Below are positions 42,101 through 53,809 of a DNA stretch of 64,000 bases, one piece after another. How positions within the stretch are numbered: the stretch's first letter is position 1; the number at the start of each line of letters is the position of its first letter. Both the position numbers and the translations under genes were made by a program. Below the pieces are notes generated by a model. The model worked only from the letters and a program-made list of their open reading frames with translations. It did not search any database and was not told where the DNA came from. The stretch lies in NCBI GenBank assembly GCA_031213475.1, contig JARUPZ010000002.1:10209628-10273627 (forward strand). Reading direction: 5' to 3'. This stretch comes from Nereocystis luetkeana (taxonomy: Eukaryota; Sar; Phaeophyceae; Laminariales; Laminariaceae).

Positions 42101-43444
42101 TGACTGGAAAGTGAGCACGAACTGGAGCATTGCGGGGGTGTGCTGTGTGCTGAGCCTTCTGTGGCGTTTGACATGGTGTGCTTTGGTATGTGGTTGCGTA
42201 AGCTTTGGGCAGAAGCCGTATCAGCAGCAGGATGGCCCAAGCCTGTCCGTAAGACGTGCAAAGCTTTGATACTCAGTCGCCGTTGAAGGGGACGCCCAGC
42301 ACACAAGGCCCACACAGGCCCACACAGCAGGTACTCAGTACCAGGGTACCAGGTACCAGGGTATCTGGTATTAATGTCAATAGCAGTAACACATCATCAT
42401 CACTCTGTCTGTACTGCTGCTGTTCCGCTGTTCCACAGCAGTCGTATTCGGCGTCTGTAAACGCTCCTCATTCCACTCGTACCTATTTCATGTACGTGTG
42501 ACAGGTATATGGCTCCGAGCTCCGGCAATAGTCTCGCGAAAACATCAAAGCCTACGTAGACGTTGCTTTGCCTGTCACAGCCACAGCGCCTGTTGTGTAC
42601 CTGAAACTGCTGTCGCTGTTGCGGACTATGGAGATACCAGATAGCAGTATGATACGGGGTACGTACGATACTCGTACTTGTCTTCCGAAAGTCTCAAAAT
42701 GACTTCATGTTCGTCATGACCGCGACACACGCCGCTACGTACATGTTTTTTCTCAAGTCTTGATCTTACTGTAGTCTCACCAATATGTGTACACCTGGTG
42801 TCTGGTACAGGGTAAGGTGCTCTGCACATCATGTGATTAATACTATTAATACCAAGTAGCATAATAGCGCACCGTAGTCGCGACGTCTACTACTGTAGTG
42901 TAGCATCAGACGCCCAACTGATACGGGGGTTGTGCCGCCGCTGTCTCCCATGTCGGTGGTGTGGTGTGATATTCTCCAAACCGAAATCCCAAATTCCGAG
43001 GGCTCGAGTCCCGCCAGAATGCGTGCGTCGATCGAGGTCCCACCTGAACACGTAGAACGGTTTAACAAAAGAAACTGTCGCCTGAGCGCCCGCCTATAAT
43101 ATACAGTGCTGTCGATAGTTTGGAGGCCTATAAAATACCACCGCTTGATGTCTTGCTCGTCCGCGCTTGCGACCCACGATGAGTTTTCCGGGTGTTTTGC
43201 TCCGTCATTTTCTGAACCCAGTACAAGAGTGCATCTGGAGACTACTACTGTAACTCTGTACGTAGGCAGTCTATAAGCTCATCGTGATATACCTCCCGGC
43301 CGCCCAACGTGAACCGTATTCCAGCTAGTCTCCATTTGCCCCCGAAGCCCCCCCCCCCCCCCCCAACCACCCCGCACGCATTGCCACCGTTCGCCACCGT
43401 TGACCACCGCTCGCCACCGTTCCACCTTCTTTTTCGATGCACAG
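39177..43444. other. Region upstream of the unrecognised minus-strand gene, mostly unassigned
   Basis: Should hold its earlier exons if the gene is not longer. Candidate exon 41271-41159 is listed separately. An amphipathic frame RFVRSVIDRQSLLTLAQYLE occurs on the minus strand at about 40185-40115 without a good donor. Several TACCAGGTA and TATTAATA words are present. Confidence 0.45.
41159..41271 (-). CDS. Candidate first exon with hydrophobic N-terminus
   Basis: ATG at 41271 followed by MPNRCLCFDLYAYLPGYALAF and a second hydrophobic stretch, donor GTGAGT at 41158, phase 2. It could be the start of a membrane or secreted protein, perhaps of the unrecognised minus-strand gene, but its phase does not join the exon at 39176 directly. 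Confidence 0.25.
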
Positions 43445-43542
43445 ACGCAGAAAGAGATGGACGCGAGAAACGCCGAGATCAACGCCAAGCGCACGCCGCA
43501 CGTCACTTACGCGGAAGCCCTCAAATCGCACAGACCGAGAGC
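43445..43542 (+). CDS. Candidate single exon, unknown protein
   Basis: Acceptor CCACCTTCTTTTTCGATGCACAG, then TQKEMDARNAEINAKRTPHV and TYAEALKSHRPR, donor GTGGGT at 43543, phase 0 in and 2 out. Composition and splice signals look real, but I cannot link it to another exon and do not recognise it. Confidence 0.35.
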
Positions 43543-44960
43543 GTGGGTCGGGGCAAGAAAAAAGGTTGCCTGGGGGCGACTGTTTGGGGGAGGGGAAACC
43601 GCACCGGCTGCACGCAGTGGAGGCGAATGAGGGGAGAGGGAGAGGAAGAGGGAGAGGGAGGGGGTGTCCTTGACCACAACTTTACAGCAATACAGCAGTA
43701 GCAGCACATAAGGTCATTGTTTGATAGTAGTAGGTTCTGAGGGGAGGGGAGGAGTGAGGAGAGGAGGGCGGGCGTGCCTCCACCAGCACAGCAATAATAG
43801 TGCTTTCGTATATAGCAGTAGCACCACTGAACACTACTGTTCCTAGAAGCGGTGCCCGTAGTTGTGTTCGGGAAGGCTGTGCGTCGGTGTGCTTTGTTTC
43901 GAGCTTACGTGGCCGTGCCTGTTGTTTTTACGGGCGGCCGTAAATGCGACGAAGGGGCAGCATCGTTTATACGGTGGGCGACATTCGCGCCGCGTTGGAC
44001 CCGTCGGGACGACCGCTGTGTTGCAGAGGCTGCCCCACCCGTATTATTCTCATGATGCGTCCAAATAGTCGGTACCGGAAAACGTGCGTGCCGTTCTGAA
44101 GGGGACAAGGTAGGCACTCACTGCTGTGAGGGTAAACGTCGCATGATTGTTTCAAATGTTCCTTCTCGTGCCTACTCGTGCGCTTGATCAACCTGTATGG
44201 TTTCTGGCATGATGTATCATCGTGCCTTGTGCTACGGCCAGTGGTACTGGCAGTGGTACCGGTTGGACGCTCCCGACGGCATCATGGCAGCAGTAGGGCC
44301 GCCTGGATGTTGTCATACCTAGTCGGAACGAGGTCCGTCGTTTTTTTATAGTTCTTCTTAGTGACGTCTGTTCTCTCCAAACGGTATACATAATGACGCG
44401 CATTGAGGGACGGAGAAAAGCTCCTGACGGTCGGGGTGCTGGTGCAGCACGAATGACGCGTTTTGATTGGAGGGCAAGGAGTGTAACTTATGTCCTCCCT
44501 GGTGTTTTCATAGGAAAGATACTGAAGGACATAGCTTATTTTGCGAGACATTTCTCTTCGTTGGGTCGTTTGCCGGGCGCGTCCAGTGCTATACCGCACT
44601 ATTCTGATGGAAGATATTGAAATATTGTTGCTGTTCGTTGTGGTTTCATTGCACGCGTTGCACGTGCGTGCCTGACCCCCGTTGCTTGCGTTCCACGGGC
44701 CTACTGTAGCAGTGAAACCCTTCCTTTTCGACCATTTCCTTACAATTTTGCGAGCCCTCTGTCGGTCAACGATATCTCGATAAGAAAATGGCGCGAAGCC
44801 GACGTCCTCCTGTCAAGCCTCGCTTCCGCCGACGAGGTGCACGGACGTATGCCGACCAACCCAGACTGGTACAAACCCGGCTGGTAGACCTCTGACTCAA
44901 GCTGGCGAACTGTGCCAAATTGGTAAAGCTGGCGCTCGGCACGACTAAAGTCGCCAACTA
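43543..44960. other. Intergenic or intronic, no supported gene
   Basis: GGGAGAGGGA-type purine run at 43630-43670 and 43740-43775, otherwise no structure I can name. An ORF at 44393-44620 has RSVTYVLPGVFIGKILKDIA but no support. Confidence 0.5.
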
Positions 44961-45065
44961 TTACGGGGGACCATAGTTAATAGGACCAAATATTGTTAGT
45001 AAAAATGGTTAAATATATAGGATTTTATGTATACCATAGGTCCTATTAACTATGGTCCCCCGTAA
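44961..45065. mobile_element. Family A element, copy 7
   Basis: 105 bp, TTAATA subfamily, TA flanks, next to the minisatellite domain. Confidence 0.87.
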
Positions 45066-45229
45066 TAGTCATTAGTTGGAGCAATAGTCAGTCGTTCCCC
45101 GGAGATGTCGACTATCCGACGTACTGGGCTTCCACACTTGTATCAGAGGGCTGGTTTGGCTCGCTTTGACCTAAGTCGGCTGGCCTTAGAATGCGCATTA
45201 TCCTATGAATAGCCCATAGTGATCCGATG

Positions 45230-45860
45230 GGAAAAATCCGATGGGCATCCCATGAACATCCTATGGGCACCCCACAGGCATCTCCCGTGAGCATTCTGCG
45301 GGCTCCACTTGAGCATGATACAGGCTTTTCTTGGGAATTTTATGGGCAGTCCACGTCGAACCCGTGGGCATTGGGTAGCCCATGGGTATCCCATGGGCTT
45401 CCCATGGGCGTCCCCTGGGCTTTCCATGGGCTTTGCATGGGCATCCCATCGGTAGCTCATGAAAACTTCATGGAAATCCCATGGGCATCCATGGTCATCC
45501 CATAGACACCCCATGAGGGATAGGTGGCAACTCGTGGGAAGCCCAGGAGTAGCCTATGGGTAGCCCACGGGGGTAGTTCTTTGGTAGGCCATGAGCTACC
45601 CGTGAGTGGCTCATGGGACCCCATAGGTACCCTCCGTGTTGCCCGTGGGTAGCCCACGGGCCTCCAATGGGCATCCCATAGGAATTCCATGGGTTTTTGG
45701 TGGCAGCCCGGGTAGAACCCCGTGGGCTGCCTACGAGTAATCCATGGGTGGCTTATGGGGGTAGCCCATGTGTGGCCCATGGATACCCCATGGGTAGCTT
45801 GTGGGTAGGCTATGGGTAACCATTGAAAGGCCCATGGAAATCCCATAACATTAGCCTGTG
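45230..45860 (-). repeat. Minisatellite, 11-bp unit, inverted block
   Basis: Units such as GGGCATCCCAT, the reverse complement of the unit at 46.6-50.1 kb. Units vary at 1-3 bases. Confidence 0.85.
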
Positions 45861-45889
45861 AGTGGGCAAATATTGTCAATTGTCGCTAG

Positions 45890-46530
45890 CACTCAAATTC
45901 ATCTCCAGTCCTAACCCAAGCCCCATCCCTGTCTCCTGCCTTCTCCCAAGCCACAGCCCAAGACCTACCCCTGTCCCCCGCCTGGTCCCGGGTGATTCCC
46001 AGCCACGGCCCAATCCCCATCGTCGCCCCCGGTGCAGTGCCTGGTCAAAGCTTCAACTCCATTCCCATCACCAGACCCGTCGAGCGCTCCGACGCTATCC
46101 CTAGCCACAGCCCAAGCCACTCCTTCATCCCCGGCCCCATACCCACTCATAGCTCAGTTCCCATGCCCGGCCCCGGCCTAATACCCGTCCACAGCCAAAG
46201 GGTCACCCTCATTCCCAACCCCGCTCCCCGCCCAGCCCTAGCCCTCGCCACAGCCACCGCCACAGCCCCATCGTGATCCCCGTCTGGAGCTTCATCCCCC
46301 GTCCCCGACCCCATATCTAGCCACAGTCCAAGCCATAATGTCATCGCTGGCACCATCCCTAGCCACAGCATAACCCCCATTCCCGCCACTGGCCCCAGCC
46401 ACAGCCACAACCCAAGCCCCATTCCCATGCCTGATCCCTTCGGTCTCCCCGACCCTGTCTTTTAGCATGCAGCCACAGTCGTAGCCCCGCCACCATCCCC
46501 ATCCTAGGCCCCATCCCCAGCCTTCAGTGC
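45890..46530 (+). repeat. Cytosine-rich degenerate tandem repeat (CCCCATCCCC/AGCCACAGCCC type)
   Basis: Irregular repeats of CCCCATCCCCAGCCACAG type between the two minisatellite blocks. A related stretch lies at 50130-50390 on the other side. Confidence 0.75.
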
Positions 46531-46599
46531 CGCCCCAAATCAGAACCGACGATGAACGTTCTTACGATAGTATTTTGTGTGCGTTACTTCTCACACTTC

Positions 46600-48056
46600 A
46601 TACGAGTTTCCCGGGCTACGCATGGGTTTCCCACGGGCTATCTACAGGCTATCCACCGACTATCCATAGGTTATCTATGGGATACGCATGGGCTACCCAT
46701 GGGTCCCAATGGGCTACTCCCATGGTGGAATACCCACGGGTGAACCACCGGTTCCAACCTGAACCCCACGGACTACCCAAGGCTACCCATGGGCTACCCA
46801 CGGGGTGTCCACGGAAAGCTCACAGGTGGCCAATAGAATGTCCATGTGTGGTCCATTGGCGGCCTATGGGATGCCCATGAGATGCCCATAGACTACCCAT
46901 GGGAAACTCATGGGCCGCCCATGGGATACTCATGGAATGCCCGTGGGCTACTCATGGGCGCGCGACACCCATGTGACACCCGTGGGGTGCTCATGGGGTG
47001 CCTGTCGAATGCCCATCGGGTACGCATGGGATGCCAATGGATTGCCGCTAGAACATATGGGTTTCCCGTTGGCTAACTATGAGATGCCCACAGGATGCCA
47101 ACAGGGTGCCCAATGGGCTACCGGTGGGATTCCGATGGGATGCCCGTGGGATGCACATGGGATGCCCATGGGATGCCCATGGGATGCACATGGGGTGCTC
47201 ATGGGAAGTTGTTGGGGTGCTCATGGGCTACCACTAAAAACTCGTGGGCTACTCATAGTCTATCCATGGGATACTCGTTCGTGGGCTTTCGACAGGATGC
47301 CATGGGATGCCCATGGGCTACCTATGGGCTACCCATGAGCTACCCATATTGCTACTCCCATGGGCCACCCATAGGCTAACTACGGTATGCTCATGGGCAA
47401 CCCATGGGCCATCATGAGGAATTGATGGGCTACCCATGGGCTATCCATGGGCAACCCATGTGCCACCACTAAAACCTCATGAGCTAGCCATGCGTTACCC
47501 ACGAGATATCCGTGGGATGCCCATTGGATGCCAATGAGATGCCCCAGGGGTGCCCATGGGATGCTCATAATATATACTCAGGATACCCATGGACTATCCA
47601 TGGGGTGCCTCATGATATTTCCATGGGTACTCATGGGTAGCCCAGAGGTGGCCCATGGGTTGCCTATGGGGGAAGCACAAGGGCAGCACGCTGCTGGTAG
47701 CACATGGGTAGCCCATGGGTAGCCCAAGGGCATCCCACGACTAACCCATGAATACCCCATGGCATTGTGTCCCATGGGATGCCCATGAGGTGTCCATGGG
47801 CCACGCACGATCTTTACATAATTAATACCCACGGGCTGCCATTGGACTAACCATGAGATTCCCACGGGATGCCCATGGGATGCCCATGGGATGTCCATGG
47901 GAGGCCCATGGGATGCCTATCTGATGCCCATTAGTAGCCCATGCGGTGTCCATGGGCCAGGCATTGGCTAGTTATGGGATGCCCACAGGGTGCTCGTGGG
48001 CTAACCACGGGGTGCCCATGGGATACCCGTGGGTTACTCATGGGTTACCTACAGTA
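46600..48056 (+). repeat. Minisatellite, 11-bp unit CCCATGGGATG/CTA, block 2
   Basis: Tandem CCATGGGATGC and CCATGGGCTAC variants. Since 3 x 11 = 33, any frame reads MGCPWDAHGMP or MGYPWATHGLP, which explains the many long ORFs here. Not a gene. Confidence 0.9.
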
Positions 48057-48305
48057 GATGCATACTGCGATTGGAGTGCACCTGACGTTTACGAGCTTCT
48101 CCACACGTCAGAAGCTCTATACTTCATCCAGTAAACCTACTTTCAGAAACGCTTTACGCTCTACCTCGATGAACTATACCATGACCTAGGTATTCCACCA
48201 AAAATAGGAAAAATCATCGAATGGGATTCCAGCATCACTGGGTAGTTCTTCGGTTGAGGACCATCATCAGTCATAATTGTTATGATCGAGAAGTACCCTT
48301 TCCGT
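48057..48305 (+). other. Unique ~250-bp island inside the minisatellite
   Basis: No 11-bp units. One frame reads TYFQKRFTLYLDELYHDLGI and on to WDSSITG between stops at 48132 and 48242. It looks protein-like but is only 36 codons. Possible remnant of an insertion or of an ancestral sequence. Confidence 0.5.
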
Positions 48306-50110
48306 AGCACGCGTAACTGGGATGCCCACGGGTTACCCATGAGCTATCCACGGGATGCCCATGGGATGTTCAAGAGATACCCGCGGGCTACCCATGAGAT
48401 GATCGTGGGACTCCCGCGGGATGCCATGGGCTATGTACGAGGCCATGCGCGGGCTGTCCATGTGCCACTCGCCGGATACTCACGGGATGCCCATGGGAGG
48501 CCCATGGGATGCCCATGGAAGGGATGCCCATGGGGTGCCCATGGGGTGCCCATGGGCTACGCACGGGCTTCTCGTGAGACGCCCACGGGCTACTCATGGG
48601 CTACGCATGGGCCACCCATCGGCTACTCATGAGCGATCCACGGGAGGACCATGTGATGACCGTGAGATGGCCATGGAGTGCCTACGGGATGCCCATGGGA
48701 TACTCATGGGGTGCCCCATCCGATGGCCATGTGATACCCATGGGATGCCCATAGGATCCTCGTATAAAACTATGGGCTAGCTATGCGCTACCCCTGGGCT
48801 ACCCATAGGAGACGCATGGGGCACGCATGGGTTACTTACGGGATGCCAACGGGCTACCCATCGGCTACCCGTGGGATGTCCATGGGTTCCCGTGGGGCAC
48901 CGACGGGATGCCGGTGGGCTCCCGCTGGAAACAGGTGAGCTACGTACACAAGGGCTACGTATGGTCTACCCAGAAAATGACCATGGGCTACCCGTACGCA
49001 TGGGTTAACTATGTCAACACGGGAGGCGCACGTGCTACTCATGGGATGCCCATGAGATGCCCATGGGATGTGCACGAGCTATTTTTGGTATGCCCACGGG
49101 CTACTCATGGGCTACTCATGGGTCACCACTCAAAACTCATCGGCTAGTCATGGGCTACGGATGGGCCACCCACTGGCTGCCCATGGGCTACCCACGAAAT
49201 GACCATGGGATTACCCTGGGATGCTCACTGGCTACGCATGGGTGCCTATGGGACGCCCATGAGATGCGCATGGGATACCCACGGGATGGCCGCGGGAGGC
49301 CCATGGGATACCGGTGGGTTTCTCCTATAAAATAATTCACCACCCATGGGCTACGCATGGGCTACGCATGGGCTACGCATGGGTGCGTTTCGATGCCCAC
49401 GGACTACACATCGGCTACCCGTGGATGCCCATGGTATGCCCATGCGCTACAACTTGAAACATATGGGCTACACCTCAGCTACGAATGGTCTATGGCATCC
49501 CAGAGGAGACCCATGAAATAGGTATGGGCTGCATATGGAATGCTCACGGGGTACCCATCGGCTACCCGTGGGATACCCATGCGATGCCCATGGGCTCTTG
49601 CCATAAAGGCATGGGCTACTCATGGGCTACCCATCAGATATCCATGATGTACGCATGGTCTATTCATGAGATGCCCACGGGCTACCCATCGGCTACCCGT
49701 ACGTAGGATGCCGCCCATGGGAGGCCCATGGGATGTCCATGGGATGCCCATGGCATGCCCATCGGGTACCCATGGACTCTTGCTGTAACATCATGGGGAT
49801 CCCACGGGCTACTCAGAGGAGAACCTGGGCTACGCCTGGACTACCTACGGGGTTCCCAGGAGCTGCCCATTGCCTACCCGTAGGATGTGATGGGCTACCC
49901 ATGGGATGCCCATGGGATGCCCATGGGCTACTTGTTGCGCATACATATGGGCCACCCATGTACTATGATACCCATAGTCTAGACGTAGGCTGTCCATGGG
50001 ACAACCGTCGGCTGCTCATGGGATGTGCACGGACTAGCCATCAATTACTCGTGAGATGTTCCATGTTGTTCGTGATATGGAATGCATGGGATGCCCACAG
50101 GGATTCAACA
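48306..50110 (+). repeat. Minisatellite, 11-bp unit, block 3
   Basis: Continuation of block 2 with more divergence, plus recurrent interruptions of type ...AAAAC(T/A)CATGGGCTA spaced by several hundred bases, suggesting a higher-order unit. Confidence 0.88.
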
Positions 50111-50129
50111 AAAAGACAAACAATGCACA

Positions 50130-50390
50130 TCACTGCCCGCATCCTGGGCCTCACCCCCAGCCCTCGGACCCTCTCGGAGCCTCCTTGCAATCCCCGTTCC
50201 CGGGCTCACCTCTGTCTCCGGCCACAAGCCAACCTCAACCTCATCCCCCGACCGAACATAGCCGTTGCCCAGTGCCCATCCCCAATCTCCACCCGAGGCC
50301 GCATTGTCGCCCCCCGACCTTGTCCTAATCGCCAGTTCCATCCCGTATCCTCGACCTCATCAGCAGCCCTCCGACATGGCTGGGTTCTAC
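50130..50390 (+). repeat. Cytosine-rich degenerate repeat, right flank of the minisatellite
   Basis: CCCCAGCCCTCGG, CCCAGTGCCCATCCCCAATC and similar; related to 45890-46530. Confidence 0.65.
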
Positions 50391-51006
50391 TTATAATGTA
50401 AACGAAGTGCTGTACAGTGGTTCGAGCGTCATTTTAATTAAACGCGCACATACATCACAGTCTCCCTGCACATTTGATGTTCTACCGCTACTACTGCTAC
50501 TACTACTGGAGCTTGGACTGCCTCTACGATATCCACCACCAGCAGGCAGGTGGGATTTCCCTTCTCGATTTTGCCCAACCGCACGCTACAAGTATTAACA
50601 GAAACAATGTTTACGTAAGTACGTAAATAAAGTCCCCAGGTTCCACCCCACCACCTGTGTGGCCCAGCTCTCGCACGTCGGCCGCGACAGAAACGCCGCC
50701 CGTCGATGCGCCCCTTTCCCGCTGTCCACCTCTCTGTTCTCGTCAGCATCGTTGCTAGTGATATGAACGAGTACACAGCAGCGGCAGCTATGTAGGACCG
50801 TAGCAGCAGATGTTGCACACGGCAGGCCGTGTACTTTATACGTGTAGGGGAAAGTTGAGGCGATCTTTCGAAGCTTCTCGAACCTCGAACGGACGCAGAA
50901 ATACGAGCAGCAGCTCTTGAAAACCCTTCGGCCAGTGTTGCTTGATGCGTTTTGCGAGCTGCCTGGTATGCGGTTTGCCAGGCACCCCCCGCGAGGTTAG
51001 GGATAT

Positions 51007-51497
51007 AACAACATATTCGCCTGATTGAGAGCGTAGTATCTGATTGAGAGCGAGATTGCGCGATACGCTGTAGCCGGACTACCGCTGAGAGGTGGAGCTT
51101 GCTGTGTAGCTTGAATTGAAGGGCTAGCCCGTAGCTTCAAGCCGCTACCCTGGTCATCATCGTGTCGGAGTCTCTCGTTGTGGAGCTACAGCCGGGAGAA
51201 GAAGCTACAGTAGAGCCCACCGCCCGAGGCGACACCGCCCTGAAACAGTTTGAGGCAGGAATAGTCAATCTGGGGAAATCTAGCAACTTGTCTAGCTCCT
51301 AGCTGCAGCATCCGATGACGATGACACGCATATGCTCGCGACGCTGCTGACGAGACCTTCAATTTGCGCCGCTTCTTGGAATAGCCCGTCCCCTACTTAC
51401 CAAGAAATGGCAAGAGGCGTCTGGACCCGAAATTTCAATTTGTTTGGCTCTCGCTCTCAATCAGATACTTCGCTCTCAATCAGGCGAATATGTTGTT
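51007..51497. mobile_element. 491-bp element with 49-bp terminal inverted repeats
   Basis: Left end 51007-51055 and right end 51449-51497 are reverse complements with one mismatch. Each arm contains two copies of TGATTGAGAGCG separated by a few bases. Inside there is no ORF of note. Non-autonomous DNA transposon; no clear target duplication. Confidence 0.82.
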
Positions 51498-51579
51498 CGG
51501 ATGTGTAGCTGCGGGGGGAGCAATGCTCGGATCCAGAACAACGTGACAAGCAGTAAAAAAATTAAAACGCGGCGGCTTC

Positions 51580-51671
51580 AGCCCTTTTAGGACTGCAGTC
51601 CTGTTTTGGGGACAAACCACTCAAATTCTGAGTAGATTGTCCCCAAAACAGGACTGCAGTCTTTAAAAAGG
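51580..51671. mobile_element. Family B element, copy 5
   Basis: The cleanest copy: arms CCTTTTAGGACTGCAGTCCT and matching right arm, core GGGGACAAACCACTC on both sides. Could fold into an almost perfect hairpin. Confidence 0.82.
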
Positions 51672-53501
51672 ATCCGTAAGCCGTTTTCCTTTTTAGAAAT
51701 ATATAGGGAATGGCCCCTTGTATAGAACGCCCTAACAATAGAAACCCTGTACCACATACATACAAACTATCCGGCTTATATAGTATCAGTGCGAAGAATG
51801 ATTATTACGTGAATTGTCCTGTTGACCCGGGTGGCATCCAGGGGAGTCACTGGCCTATAGTATGCCCTTGAGAAAGAAATACATATATATACCGGTATAT
51901 ATAGAATAAGCGCGAACGGCTTATCACACATTATTTCGTAAATTCAGTAAAAATGGGATATACGTAGACGAGACCTATTACGCAGCTTGCAAAGTTGAGT
52001 ATCAACTATTTAATCAGTCGAACTCACAGCTGACGTATTTCATAACTTAATAAAACCAGAGAGACATGTAAATAAATCCACCTCCAAAGAAGCATTATTA
52101 TCCAACTCTATAGCGAGTTACAGCAGCAGCCCCCGAAAAAGAGACCGACCGCGGTACGTAGCTGTGAAGGGGCAGCAAGTGGTTGTTGTTCGCGACAGGC
52201 AGTGACCTGAAGGTTGGAGGCGAACCAATAACGCTTCGTACGATGTCGCAACGAAAGTCCGTCGAGGACACACATCGAATCGATGATGACTGCCGCACTA
52301 TGTTAAAAGACCAACCATGTGCAATCATATTATGACGGTGGGGCGCCGGGGGGGGGGGGGGGTATGCGTTACCCCCCCCCCCCCCTGCCAGGATAGCGCG
52401 ACGCCCGTCGGTTGTTTCGAAAATTGAGCGCGGGAAAAAAAATGCCCTTCAAGGATTTACTTGCTTGCGTATTTACTTGTTGTCTGCAGGGGAGCGGGTG
52501 CATCCCAAAACCGACCAAGAAAAAAAAACAGTAGATGCGCCCTCACTTGTTCGTGGGCAGTTTTTTTGTTCGGTACAACAGTTTAGTAGCGGCAGTACAA
52601 ACAGCACTATTATTATCAGAACGAAACATCCCGACGGCCCGCGCATTCATTTGCTGTCATCGTCGACGCCTCCGAGGATTCCGTCGGTCCGAATCCGAGC
52701 GTAAAACACCCAAATTTGCGCGACAACCGACGGCCAGATTTGCTACGTAGTTGTGGTTATTACTACTGTATGTCGATTTAGTAATCAAGTGTTGCGGTGT
52801 ACCAGAGAGAGGAGGCATCTTCGAGGGGGACAAGAAGGGTTCAAGGGCCCCATCTGCCCCGATGAGGACGCACGACAGTCCAAACAACATAGCTGCGTAG
52901 CAGGATATTATGACCAACTACTGTGTCAACTTATAACTGTCTTACTGTATCAGCGCTGGGAGGTTTTGCTCGGTGATTAAAGTCACCAATCAGCAGTCGT
53001 CAGCAAGCAGCAGTCAGTCCTGATTTGTTTTTGATGTTCGGAGATTATACCACACGCGACGATCGGGCGTATCATTATCACAGATTTTTACTGGCCCCTT
53101 CGGCCTTCTCCAAATAACATAAAGCGATCCCCATGATTTCTCGGACCCGGTGAGAAATAATCAACTCGCATTCGTTCCAAGCAAATACCTTTTTCGGCCA
53201 TAAATAGGATTACGCGGCTTGCAAAGTTGAGTATCAACTACTTAATCAGTCGAGCTCACAGCTCACGTATTTCATAATTTTATAAGATACTAAAACATTG
53301 CAGGGCTCAACGTGCTCGGACAACGAGGAGGCCATCCACGGGGGCGCCATGAGGTCGCGCTCACCCCCGAGGGCGGAATGTCGAACACCTCCAGCTGGCT
53401 TCCCGTATAGGGGTGGTGGCTTGGCAAAAAACATCAAATAAAATTACTCCACAGCGCTTGTTTATGAATACAATAGTAATACGGAGTAGTATTACGGGGG
53501 A

Positions 53502-53618
53502 CCATATTAATGGTAGGACCTACGGTACACACTAAAACCTACTATCTGGTATGTATTTCGCTATTTTTACTATTAATACTTAACAATATTTGGTCCTATT
53601 TACTATGGTCCCCCGTAA
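53502..53618. mobile_element. Family A element, copy 8, with internal insertion
   Basis: 117 bp. Extra bases include ATCTGGTATGT inside the loop (a TACCAGGTA-like word) and a TATTAATA-like word. Confidence 0.83.
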
Positions 53619-53788
53619 TTAGCAATCTGGGAGAAGGGCTCTTTAGGGATGTTTTTACTTGAAAAATGGGTAGCGTGGTCTGCACTTCGGAATTGTCGAC
53701 CGCAACTAAGAAATTTCCTGGTTCGATGCAAACGCGGCGCAGCCGCGTTTATGGCGAGTTTTGGCCCGTTTTGGCTGCGGTTTGGTAT

Positions 53789-53809
53789 CAGGGTTAGGGT
53801 TAGGGTTAG
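53789..53809 (+). repeat. Short interstitial telomere-like repeat (GGGTTA)3
   Basis: AGGGTTAGGGTTAGGGTTAG. Only three units, followed by GAGTCAGG. Confidence 0.8.

Noticed and set aside
41799-42269. 156-codon plus ORF with a mitochondrial-like N-terminus, and an overlapping frame AFDMVCFGMWLRKL resembling a LINE reverse transcriptase
   Set aside because: No neighbouring motif supports either reading; the RT-like match is too short.
46600-50100. Many long plus-strand ORFs reading MGCPWDAHG-type repeats
   Set aside because: They are the automatic translation of an 11-bp minisatellite in all frames, with no splice, start or domain evidence.
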